Source of the DNA: Bacteroidota bacterium
Lineage (GTDB): Bacteria > Bacteroidota > Bacteroidia > Chitinophagales > Chitinophagaceae
Assembly (NCBI GenBank): GCA_023426425.1
Contig: JAFAAT010000295.1
Location: 1 to 14,174, forward strand
DNA: 14,174 nucleotides
Reading direction: 5' to 3'
How positions within the stretch are numbered: position 1 is the stretch's first letter; the number at the start of each line of letters is the position of its first letter. Made by a program: the position numbers and the translations under genes. Of the stretch, positions 6,791-13,160 are shown one piece after another. Under the pieces are notes generated by a model. That model was not told where the DNA came from, did no database searches, and saw only the letters and a program-made list of their open reading frames with translations.

Positions 6791-6948
6791 CCGAAGCTGA
6801 TATCGCGCCTATATTCAGTGTAGTTACATCTAACTTCTGCTTCGGGTATATAAAAGTCTCTGGGATACATCCCTTCGGCAAATGCCGGTCTATAGCGTTA
6901 ATTCCCAACAAAGGGTTGCTACTTGTAAAACTTCTCCTCATCTGAGGA
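6791..6948 (+). promoter_or_regulatory. Highly structured leader RNA candidate
   Basis: The untranslated stretch before the GNAT gene is dense in short helices. A 7-bp closing stem (6791-6797 with 6839-6845, CCGAAGC/GCTTCGG) encloses two hairpins: TGATAT...ATATTCA at 6798-6817 with one bulge, and GTTA-CATC-TAAC at 6823-6834. Then follow GGGATACATCCC (6862-6873), CGGCAAATGCCG (6876-6887), a CCC/GGG or CAAC/GTTG hairpin (6904-6918) and TCCTC-ATCT-GAGGA (6935-6948), which ends 14 nt before the start codon. The segment CCGAAG (6791-6796) can pair with CTTCGG at 6840-6845 or at 6873-6878, so two exclusive folds exist, as in a switching leader. I match it to no named riboswitch. No reading frame of quality covers it. 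Confidence 0.45.
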
Positions 6949-6962
6949 TACAAATATTTTTT

Positions 6963-7433
6963 ATGATACAGACACAGGTTTTCAACAAATCACATCTTCC
7001 CACAGCGCAGGAACGAAATCATGTGGTCCGGTTCCTTTTCACCTTTCTCGAAGAATACGGAGATACACTCGTGGATATTCAAAAAGCAATCGACTATGCC
7101 CTGATGGTCAACAACACTGACGGTGGACTGATCATCACTGCCAGAGAGAATAATGTGCTCATAGGCGCTGCTGTGGTCAACAAGACAGGTATGGAAGGGT
7201 ATATCCCTGAGAATATCCTCGTCTACATCGCTACCCACACAAGATTCAGAGGTAAAGGTGTAGGCACCACTCTGATGAAAAAGATTATTGAAGAAACAGA
7301 GGGTAATATAGCATTGCATGTAGAACATGACAACCCGGCGATCAACTTGTACAGGAAGTTTGGTTTTACTAACAAATACCTCGAAATGAGGTTAAATAAA
7401 AAGGAGCAAATGCATGGCCTATCTCACGCTTGA
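6963..7433 (+). CDS. GNAT-family N-acetyltransferase
   Basis: This 156-aa protein has the GNAT acetyl-CoA fold. Residues 56-73 and 86-93 carry the central strands (GLIITARENNVLIGAAVV, LVYIATHT), residues 94-101 the acetyl-CoA loop R-x-x-G-x-G (RFRGKGVG) with its helix, and residues 124-135 the late motif NPAINLYRKFGF. ATG 6963 is chosen over the upstream ATG 6882: the upstream extension (27 residues) runs through the structured leader and has no domain character. The gene ends 20 nt inside the racemase gene, so the two are a coupled pair. The acetyl acceptor is unknown. Pairing with an amino-acid racemase makes a free amino acid or a D-amino acid a reasonable guess, but only a guess. Confidence 0.88.
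   Translation: MIQTQVFNKSHLPTAQERNHVVRFLFTFLEEYGDTLVDIQKAIDYALMVNNTDGGLIITARENNVLIGAAVVNKTGMEGYIPENILVYIATHTRFRGKGVGTTLMKKIIEETEGNIALHVEHDNPAINLYRKFGFTNKYLEMRLNKKEQMHGLSHA
7401..7406 (+). promoter_or_regulatory. Shine-Dalgarno AAGGAG for the racemase gene
   Basis: AAGGAG stands 7 nt before ATG 7414, inside the end of the GNAT gene. Bacteroidota genes usually lack such a site, so here it supports the overlapping start at 7414 and independent initiation at the internal cistron. Confidence 0.55.
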
Positions 7434-8532
7434 TACAGAGAAATTAAAAAGGAACTTTCATTATCTCGATCGTCATTTCCGACGAAATGATATCGAGTGG
7501 GCTGTAGTCTCCAAGCTGCTATGCGGGAACGAAGTCTATCTGAATGCATTAGCTGAGTTGAACCCTACACAGATCTGTGACTCACGTCTTACCAATCTGA
7601 AGGCAGTGAAGCGAATTATGCCTGGGGTTGAGACGATCTATATCAAACCTCCCACGTTGAAGACAGCCTCAAAAGTGGTGAGTTATGCAGACATCAGCTG
7701 TAACACATCCCTGGCGACAATAAAAGCCCTCTCAGATGCTGCGACTGCTATGGACACATGCCATCGCATCATCATCATGATTGAGACTGGCGAATTGCGC
7801 GAGGGAGTATTGCCGGAAAAGCTTGCTGCATTCTATAATCAAATCAGGTTTCTGCCGTGCATTGAAGTAATCGGGCTGGGGACAAACCACGCCTGCATGT
7901 ATGGCATTCTTCCTTCTTTCGAGAACCTGAAGACTCTTGAGGCCTGCAGAAGCATGCTAGAAGAACAGTTTGGGTGTCAGCTGGAGCTACTCTCAGGCGG
8001 GGCCAGCGTAGCCATTCCGTTGATTGGCACTAAAGAATTGCCAGCTGGTATCAACCATTTCCGTGTAGGAGAGACTCTGTTTTTCGGCACAAATGTGTAC
8101 GACAATACGCCAATAGAAGAAATGCAGCAGGATATTATCATGTTGCATGCAAATATCATTGAGCTACGCGACAAGCCTGACAAACCCTATGGTAACTATG
8201 GCTATACGCTGACCAAAGAGAAGAAGCCACAAGGCCGTGCCGGAAAAGCACTTACCAGCAGCCGCGCCATACTCGACATAGGACTTCTGGATATCGACGT
8301 AAAACACCTGCAACCAGTGGATCCTTTCCTTCGCATTGCCGGAGCGAGTTCAGACATGATGGTTGTAGATATCGAGAACAATGCCGCAGGCTACCGCGTC
8401 GGTGGTACTGTAGCCTTTCGTCTCGACTACATGGGGGCGCTTCGCGCCATAAATTCAAAATACATTGAGAAGAGACTGCTGTCCAGGAATATTCCTTTCA
8501 AATGGGAGCAGCAGTTAGTGTTGGTGGGGTAG
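7414..8532 (+). CDS. PLP-dependent amino-acid racemase, COG3457 type (ornithine racemase-like)
   Basis: This 372-aa protein has the alanine-racemase N-terminal barrel in the COG3457 form, which includes the clostridial ornithine racemase. Residues 30-39 (AVVSKLLCGN) carry the PLP Schiff-base lysine, Lys34. Next come ICDSRLTNLK (54-63), ETGELREGVL (124-133), IGLGTNHACMYGILPSFENL (153-172), LLSGGASVAIPLI (192-204, phosphate-binding loop) and INHFRVGETLFFG (213-225). Each matches the family in order. The C-terminal ~120 residues form the beta domain. The chemistry would be interconversion of L- and D-forms of an amino acid. The substrate is not readable, and this is not the peptidoglycan alanine racemase (alr) form. 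The start is set by an AAGGAG site. The gene overlaps the GNAT gene by 20 nt and is followed by a terminator. Confidence 0.85.
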   Translation: MAYLTLDTEKLKRNFHYLDRHFRRNDIEWAVVSKLLCGNEVYLNALAELNPTQICDSRLTNLKAVKRIMPGVETIYIKPPTLKTASKVVSYADISCNTSLATIKALSDAATAMDTCHRIIIMIETGELREGVLPEKLAAFYNQIRFLPCIEVIGLGTNHACMYGILPSFENLKTLEACRSMLEEQFGCQLELLSGGASVAIPLIGTKELPAGINHFRVGETLFFGTNVYDNTPIEEMQQDIIMLHANIIELRDKPDKPYGNYGYTLTKEKKPQGRAGKALTSSRAILDIGLLDIDVKHLQPVDPFLRIAGASSDMMVVDIENNAAGYRVGGTVAFRLDYMGALRAINSKYIEKRLLSRNIPFKWEQQLVLVG

Positions 8533-8568
8533 CCTGGTATGTAAGTTTCAAAGTTTATTCTGCTGTTA

Positions 8569-8608
8569 ATCAAAAAGGGTGGCGTTAAGTCATCCTTTTG
8601 ATATTTTT
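8569..8608 (+). terminator. Rho-independent terminator of the GNAT-racemase operon
   Basis: The arms 8569-8581 and 8591-8602 pair over 12 bp with one bulged A and one G-U pair around a 9-nt loop. A T-run (8604-8608) follows on the plus strand. It lies 36 nt after the racemase stop. Confidence 0.65.
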
Positions 8609-8638
8609 CGAGAAGCGTAGTGCCCGCTAGTTGCAAAT

Positions 8639-8667
8639 AAAAAAACCGCAGATTTCTCTGCGGTTTT
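8639..8667 (-). terminator. Terminator behind tRNA-Asn
   Basis: AAAACCGCAGA / TCTGCGGTTTT is an 11-bp perfect stem with a 4-nt loop (8642-8667), starting 2 nt past the tRNA 3' end. On the minus strand it ends in a run of seven T. It could also act weakly on plus-strand transcripts (four T). Confidence 0.85.
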
Positions 8668-8668
8668 G

Positions 8669-8742
8669 CTCCCCCTTCAGGACTTGAACCTGAGACCCCC
8701 TGATTAACAGTCAGGTGCTCTAACCAACTGAGCTAAGGAGGA
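8669..8742 (-). tRNA. tRNA-Asn (anticodon GTT)
   Basis: The minus strand folds into a full cloverleaf of 74 nt. The acceptor is TCCTCCT with AGGGGGA (one T-G pair), the D-arm GCTC/GAGC, the anticodon stem CCTGA/TCAGG with loop CTGTTAA, and the T-arm TCAGG-TTCAAGT-CCTGA. The anticodon GTT reads Asn codons AAC/AAU. The 3' CCA is not encoded; the base after the acceptor stem is G, followed by CAA, so CCA must be added by the nucleotidyltransferase. It has its own promoter and terminator and stands alone, with no sign of an integrated element next to it. Confidence 0.95.
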
Positions 8743-8757
8743 GTGTGTTTGGGATTG

Positions 8758-8786
8758 CAAAGATAGTCAGGATATTTTTTCGACAA
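8758..8786 (-). promoter_or_regulatory. Promoter of tRNA-Asn
   Basis: On the minus strand a TTG (8786-8784, within TTTTGT) is followed after 18 nt by TATCTTTG (8765-8758), a full Bacteroidota -33/-7 pair. Transcription would begin a few bases upstream of the mature tRNA end at 8742. The promoter overlaps the last codons of the GT2 fusion gene. Confidence 0.65.
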
Positions 8787-10752
8787 AATCTTTTTCAACT
8801 TTTCTGCCTAAAAATTTGAAGTTTCTGGCAATAAACTGAAGGTCATGCGCAGGCTTGTAATGCTGAGCGTAGGCGAGATTCATTTTTGATTTCATTTGTG
8901 GCGTAGGCTCAAAGTCTGCAAGGATGTAATATGGCGGCAACACTGCGGGTTTAAGGTGGGGTAGCAGGCCCTTTTCCTCCGGGGAGATCTTGTAGCCTAC
9001 CCAGGTGCAGCGGCCTAACAGGACTTTAAGGCAATTGCTGATATATCCTGCAGGATGGTGTACAAGAAAAACGGCTATGGGTGTAAAGATCAGCAGGAGT
9101 ATTGACGAGGCAAGGTCGACAACGCGCTTGTTGCGCTGGTGGGCAAACCGGCTGATATTGAACCTGCGGTCAAGGGTGTAGAGGTCGCCGGCGGTGTGGC
9201 TGGAGTTGCTGCCAATGAAGCTGCGGCTGCCGGGGAGGTGGATCTTGTATTCATATTTGCTGCCGCAGAACTCCATCTGATGTAATATCTCTTTATAGGA
9301 GAGTCCATTCACACAGAAGATAACTTCATTTACTCCCGCTGTAAAAAGCAGTTCTTTGAGGTCGCTCACCTGTGCAACGGCCTTGCTGGTGGGTGCTTCC
9401 TTGTGGCCGGAAACTCTGCCGAAGATATCGGGGGCGTAGTGCACCTGTTGCAGAGCCTGGGCTGTCTGCTGGTAGATGTTTTCCTCAGCGACTATTACTG
9501 CCTTGTGGGGTAGTGCATCGTAGGGAATATACCTGATGATCCCAAGGCGGTAGAGGAGCTCATGGAGGGAGACCAACAGGATGGCGCCTGCGACACCGGA
9601 GAGTATTATGATGGCGCGGGAGTGGCGAATCTCAGCGGGGATAAGGCCGAAGAAGGCAAGGCCCAGGATGGTGCCTATGAGCATGCCTCGTATGACGCGC
9701 AAGCCCCGGTAGGGCTGGTCGTAGGCGCCATTGAGGTACAGGGTGGCTATCCAGATAAAGACGTAGAAGGGAAAGGTGAGGTAAACGGAACGTAAGGGTA
9801 TGGGGGCGTTCTTTACTTCTTCTGTCCAGAACTCCTTCACAAACCACAGTGTGAGGAAGAGGATCACCGCATCCAGCAGAGGCATGCGGAAAACTTTGAG
9901 GATTGTACGGAAGACAGAAAGTAGTGCGCGAAGGAAGACTCCAATATTGATGAAGAACAGGAACGCGCGGGCATTCTGACGACCGTAGTGTTTTTTGGCG
10001 AAGATGGCAAAGGCTTCGTTGAAGATCTTTACGTAGGAAAGGGTGGTTTTGCGGGTGCTCTCGCCTTTATAATGGATGACGGTGGTTTCCGGGTAATAGA
10101 TGTTTTTGTAGCCTGCCTGAAGGATGCGGTAGCAAAGATCGCCGTCTTCGAAGTACATGAAGAAGGCTTCATCGAAGGGGCCGCCGGCTTTTTTTATGCC
10201 TTCGGCACGCATCATCATGCAGCAACCTGAGAGTACTTCTACACTTGCGGTTTCATGTTCGCCGATGTGTACTGCGTAATACTTGTTGAAGAAGGGTGAC
10301 CGAGGGAAGAGTTTGCTAATTCCTGTGGCTTTGAAGAGGGCAACAGAAAGGGTGGGGAAGGACTTTTTTGCATCGGGTGCATATTGACCTTTGCCGTCTA
10401 TGAGGCGGGGACCTATGCTGCCTGCCTCGGGATGGGCATCCATATAGGCCAGTGTCTTGCTGAAGAAGTCTTCAGGCATGACGGTGTCAGGATTGAGGAA
10501 GAGGATGTATTCGCCGCGGGCGATGGCTACTGCCTGGTTGTTCGCTTTGCTGAATCCGAGGTTGGATTTGTTTTCTATGAGGGTGACAGATGGGAAGTGT
10601 TCCCTGACCATGGCGCAGCTGTCGTCGGCAGAATTGTTGTCCACTACAATCACTTCGCCGGCTATGCCTGTCAGTGCGCGTTGCACGGAATGCAGGCATA
10701 CTTCAAGGAAGTACTTGACATTGTAGTTGACAATAATGACTGAGACCTTCAT
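8767..10752 (-). CDS. GT2 glycosyltransferase fused to a degenerate polyprenyl sugar-phosphotransferase-like module
   Basis: This is a 661-aa protein from ATG 10752 (the frame could extend one codon to a TTG). Residues 1-~255 are a family 2 glycosyltransferase of the rhamnosyltransferase (WbbL-like) type: KVSVIIVNYN, VDNNSADDS (38-46), FLNPDT (85-90) and the acceptor-side EDGDLCYRI (202-210). A membrane region follows with about five segments (~262-285, 292-308, 322-340, 355-371, 378-398). Then comes a Rossmann-like part (~417-515, AVIVAEENIYQQTAQAL...), as in the N-terminal half of WbaP/WcaJ-type enzymes. From residue 541 the sequence begins like their catalytic domain (NKRVVDLASSILLLIFTPIAV) and keeps a late motif (CLKVLLGRCTWVGY), but the stretch with the catalytic Arg/Lys/Asp-Glu core is missing. 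So sugar-phosphate transfer is unlikely, while the GT2 half looks intact. The role is presumably cell-surface polysaccharide or glycolipid synthesis; no polysaccharide genes flank it. Confidence 0.85.
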   Translation of the reverse strand: MKVSVIIVNYNVKYFLEVCLHSVQRALTGIAGEVIVVDNNSADDSCAMVREHFPSVTLIENKSNLGFSKANNQAVAIARGEYILFLNPDTVMPEDFFSKTLAYMDAHPEAGSIGPRLIDGKGQYAPDAKKSFPTLSVALFKATGISKLFPRSPFFNKYYAVHIGEHETASVEVLSGCCMMMRAEGIKKAGGPFDEAFFMYFEDGDLCYRILQAGYKNIYYPETTVIHYKGESTRKTTLSYVKIFNEAFAIFAKKHYGRQNARAFLFFINIGVFLRALLSVFRTILKVFRMPLLDAVILFLTLWFVKEFWTEEVKNAPIPLRSVYLTFPFYVFIWIATLYLNGAYDQPYRGLRVIRGMLIGTILGLAFFGLIPAEIRHSRAIIILSGVAGAILLVSLHELLYRLGIIRYIPYDALPHKAVIVAEENIYQQTAQALQQVHYAPDIFGRVSGHKEAPTSKAVAQVSDLKELLFTAGVNEVIFCVNGLSYKEILHQMEFCGSKYEYKIHLPGSRSFIGSNSSHTAGDLYTLDRRFNISRFAHQRNKRVVDLASSILLLIFTPIAVFLVHHPAGYISNCLKVLLGRCTWVGYKISPEEKGLLPHLKPAVLPPYYILADFEPTPQMKSKMNLAYAQHYKPAHDLQFIARNFKFLGRKVEKDFVEKIS

Positions 10753-10796
10753 CAAGCGCTAGTGGTTGCGAATATAAGTGGCAAAGTCTAATAACG

Positions 10797-10827
10797 AAAA
10801 AGCTGCCTGTTTTGTATGCAGGCAGCT
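10797..10827 (-). terminator. Terminator of the SRPBCC gene
   Basis: AGCTGCCTG (10801-10809) pairs perfectly with CAGGCAGCT (10819-10827) around a 9-nt loop. On the minus strand a T-run follows (TTTT plus the stem's last T). It lies 22 nt past the stop codon at 10849 and separates this gene from the GT2 fusion. Confidence 0.8.
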
Positions 10828-10848
10828 CATTCAATTATCGAAATGTTT

Positions 10849-11856
10849 TTACTTAACCAGGTAGAAGATATTTGTTACCCATTTTTTCTCGTCCTGCTCA
10901 TCGCCGGGGCCGACGATGTACTCTTCAATAACGAGGCCGGGCTCTTTCTGTATTGATGCGAAATGTTTTCCAAGCGCTTCGTGTGCGGCCATCAATGACT
11001 GGTATCCGCCTTTGTGAACCACCTTATATGCGGGAGATGGGTTGACGGTAGTCATGGTAGCGCCTTTCACGGCTTCGGTGCCTGATACAGGGAATCCGGG
11101 GGCGAGGTCGGCCTGCTTATTGGCTTCGTCCCATTTGTAGGCGAGGCAGGCGGCGGGGCCGATGATCCTTGAGCCGGCCGAGGAAGCGATAGCAGTGTAG
11201 GAGTTGGAGAAGAACTCCATCATTGTTTTTTCGTCGGTGCTGATGGTTTGGCGGTTTACAGCGTAGGTGTTGCCGGGGAATTGAACCATTTCTACATTGT
11301 AGGTTGGTTTCTCTTTAGCTCTTTTCTCAGCAACCTGCTTGAGATTCTGGAGACCTTTTTCAAAATCCTTTTCAAGATTGCTACTCATGCCCAGGGCCAT
11401 CATAATTCCATTGAAAGGGAAACCAACGTGCGTGTTGAGTGTCCAGACAACCTTAGTCTGACCGTTTTCAGCATCTTCGAGTCTCCAGTCTCCGTCGGCA
11501 TCAGAGTTGCCCCAGGGATTGAAGAACGTCATTGTGTAGTGCACTTTTTCGGGTGTGACCTCGGCCATGATCATCTCACCATTGCCGATTTCGTCGCTGC
11601 TCCAGGAATATTTAGCGCCTTGTTTACCGTCTTCGCCTGTTACTTCCTGTTTGGTATTAGGGTCGTAGGCGAGCCAGGGGTTCCAGTTTTTGAAGTTGTT
11701 GAAGCTGAACATTTCGGCAGCAACTACTTCTTTGGGTGCGTTGATGGCGAGGGTGCGTTCAACAGTGATGTCTTTGGGAGCCACCAGCCCCAGGATGATA
11801 ATTCCTGCAATGATGACGAGCAGGAGTACGCCGAGGAAACGAAGGACCTTTTTCAT
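10849..11856 (-). CDS. Membrane-anchored SRPBCC plus GyrI-like ligand-binding protein
   Basis: This 335-aa protein starts at ATG 11856 (the longer frame uses TTG 11877, which lies in a likely promoter element). Residues 5-25 are one hydrophobic segment (VLRFLGVLLLVIIAGIIILGL), an N-terminal anchor or uncleaved signal. Residues ~32-185 are an SRPBCC/polyketide-cyclase-like fold: VERTLAINAPKEVVAAEMFSFNNFKNWNPW, then TKVVWTLNTHVGFPFNGIMMAL. Residues ~195-333 resemble the GyrI/AraC-effector-binding fold (GYQSLMAAHEALGKHF and VIEEYIVGPGDEQDEKKWVTNIFYLV). Both folds bind small hydrophobic ligands, and the pair is common in Bacteroidota without a known substrate. It is monocistronic, with its own promoter and terminator, and diverges from rlmN. 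Confidence 0.85.
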   Translation of the reverse strand: MKKVLRFLGVLLLVIIAGIIILGLVAPKDITVERTLAINAPKEVVAAEMFSFNNFKNWNPWLAYDPNTKQEVTGEDGKQGAKYSWSSDEIGNGEMIMAEVTPEKVHYTMTFFNPWGNSDADGDWRLEDAENGQTKVVWTLNTHVGFPFNGIMMALGMSSNLEKDFEKGLQNLKQVAEKRAKEKPTYNVEMVQFPGNTYAVNRQTISTDEKTMMEFFSNSYTAIASSAGSRIIGPAACLAYKWDEANKQADLAPGFPVSGTEAVKGATMTTVNPSPAYKVVHKGGYQSLMAAHEALGKHFASIQKEPGLVIEEYIVGPGDEQDEKKWVTNIFYLVK

Positions 11857-11874
11857 GTCGTGTGATTTTATCCG

Positions 11875-11882
11875 CAAAATAA
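11875..11882 (-). promoter_or_regulatory. Probable -7 promoter element of the SRPBCC gene
   Basis: The minus strand reads TTATTTTG followed by CGG, one mismatch from TAnnTTTG. It ends 18 nt before the ATG, exactly as at the pilin cluster (5037-5044). No -33 TTG is evident. Confidence 0.38.
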
Positions 11883-11961
11883 AAATATATATTCGTTTTG
11901 TAAAGGGGTTACAGAAATATATTTTACTGGAATATTAACTACTGATTGGCAAAGGCTGGCG

Positions 11962-11969
11962 TACCTTTG
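11962..11969 (+). promoter_or_regulatory. -7 promoter element TACCTTTG immediately before rlmN
   Basis: TACCTTTG is an exact TAnnTTTG match ending 4 nt before the rlmN ATG. Transcription would start at or next to the ATG, which implies a leaderless or nearly leaderless mRNA. A TTG at 11946-11948 is 13 nt upstream of the element, shorter than the usual spacing. Confidence 0.5.
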
Positions 11970-11973
11970 CGGG

Positions 11974-13032
11974 ATGAAAAACCTGAGGAGCCTCAGTGCG
12001 GAAGAGATTAAGCAACAGATGAAGGACTGGGGGGAGCCGGCATTCCGAGCTGACCAGATACATGATTGGCTTTGGAAGAAATTTGCGCGGTCGATAGATG
12101 AGATGACGAATCTTTCGAAGGCTCTGAGGGAGAAGCTGTCGGCGGAGTATGTGGTGCCTGCGTTGAAGATACAGCATAGCCAGTTTAGCAGCGACGGGAC
12201 GATAAAGAACAGGATGCAGACCCATGATGGGCATTTTATAGAGTCGGTGCTGATACCTACAGATAAGAGGCTGACTGTGTGTGTGTCTTCCCAGGTGGGA
12301 TGTTCGTTGTCCTGCAAGTTTTGTGCTACGGGATATTTGCCGAGGAAGCGGAACCTGGATTTTGATGAGATAGTGGACCAGGTGGTGCTGGTGAATGAGC
12401 AGGCGGTGGAGCATTTTGGGAAGCCTTTGACCAATATAGTGTTTATGGGTATGGGCGAGCCCTTGCTTAACTATGCGAATGTGCTGAAGGCGATAGAAAA
12501 GATAACCTCGCCGGAGAGCCTGGGGATGAGTCCGCGGAGGATTACTGTGTCGACTGCGGGGGTGGCGAAGATGATCAGGAAGCTGGGTGATGACCAGGTG
12601 AAATTTAAGCTGGCGCTGTCGTTGCATGCGGCCAATGATGGTAAGAGGGATGAGATCATGCCGATTAATGAAACCAATAACCTGAAGGCGTTGGTGGAGG
12701 CATTGAATCATTTTTACATGATGACGAAGAATGAGATCACCTTTGAGTATATACTTTTCAAGGGCGTGAATGACAGTCTGAAGGATGCGGATGAGCTGAT
12801 CAGGATATACAGGCAGGTGCCGGCGGATCTGGTGAATATTATTGAGTATAATCCGATTGATGCGGCGGATTTCGAGAAGCCGGATGCGATGACGGCGGAG
12901 AAGTTTATGAGGTACCTGGAGTCGAAGAAAGTGAATGCCAGGTTGAGGCGGAGCAGGGGGAAGGATATAGATGCTGCATGTGGGCAGTTGGCGAATGTGG
13001 ATCATCCTGAGACCAGCAAGCAGGGCTTGTGA
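11974..13032 (+). CDS. rlmN: RlmN, 23S rRNA A2503-C2 / tRNA A37-C2 methyltransferase
   Basis: This 352-aa cytosolic radical-SAM enzyme methylates C2 of A2503 in 23S rRNA and, in studied bacteria, of A37 in some tRNAs. The radical-SAM cysteines are Cys110, Cys114 and Cys117 (GCSLSCKFCATG). GMGEP at 159-163 is the SAM-binding GGE-like motif, and Cys336 (DIDAACGQLA) is the methyl-carrying cysteine of the family. SPRRITVSTAG (186-196), LALSLHAAND (213-222) and FEYILFKGVND (257-267) complete the pattern. The N-terminal ~90 residues form the RNA-recognition domain (FRADQIHDWLWKK). Length and all key residues are normal. ATG 11974 is the only sensible start. It converges on miaA, another RNA-modification gene. 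The high G content of the coding strand produces a long antisense open frame that I do not regard as a gene. Confidence 0.97.
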   Translation: MKNLRSLSAEEIKQQMKDWGEPAFRADQIHDWLWKKFARSIDEMTNLSKALREKLSAEYVVPALKIQHSQFSSDGTIKNRMQTHDGHFIESVLIPTDKRLTVCVSSQVGCSLSCKFCATGYLPRKRNLDFDEIVDQVVLVNEQAVEHFGKPLTNIVFMGMGEPLLNYANVLKAIEKITSPESLGMSPRRITVSTAGVAKMIRKLGDDQVKFKLALSLHAANDGKRDEIMPINETNNLKALVEALNHFYMMTKNEITFEYILFKGVNDSLKDADELIRIYRQVPADLVNIIEYNPIDAADFEKPDAMTAEKFMRYLESKKVNARLRRSRGKDIDAACGQLANVDHPETSKQGL

Positions 13033-13074
13033 GGGCGTGGTAGTGACGAGATGTCAGGGTAATGGGGAGGCCTA

Positions 13075-13129
13075 TTGCAGGCCATTTACGCGCCTTTTAC
13101 GCAACTATTGCACAACTGTTACGCGGTGT
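13075..13129. repeat. Five tandem 11-bp imperfect units between rlmN and miaA
   Basis: Units start at 13075, 13086, 13097, 13108 and 13119. Each begins TT(A/G)C followed by A or G; three of the five start TTACGC. The period equals about one helical turn. The left end overlaps a small inverted repeat (GGCCT-ATTGC-AGGCC, 13069-13083) that could help end rlmN transcription, though no T-run follows. The array lies in the 128-bp gap between the two convergent stop codons. Confidence 0.5.
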
Positions 13130-13160
13130 TCATATTAAGGTTGATGGCATTTGATTGCTG

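Noticed and set aside
6791..6948. Assigning the leader to a known riboswitch class
   Set aside because: I could not match its conserved bases to any class I know; naming one would be a guess without a covariance search.
6762..6953. Possible small minus-strand gene of 63 codons
   Set aside because: It has no motif and lies across the structured leader and promoter of the GNAT gene; the composition follows the inverted repeats.
8669..8742. tRNA-Asn as an attachment site for an integrated element
   Set aside because: No integrase, no second copy of the tRNA end and no mobile genes within the window.
11248..12434. Antisense frames across the SRPBCC gene (11248-11865) and rlmN start (11868-12434)
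   Set aside because: Both overlap genes with clear families, have no recognisable motif, and reflect the codon use of the real genes.
11935..13005. A 356-codon open frame antisense to rlmN
   Set aside because: It lies fully on the opposite strand of a clear rlmN. Its product is His/Arg/Leu/Pro-rich with no domain, which is typical of a shadow frame under G-rich codons.
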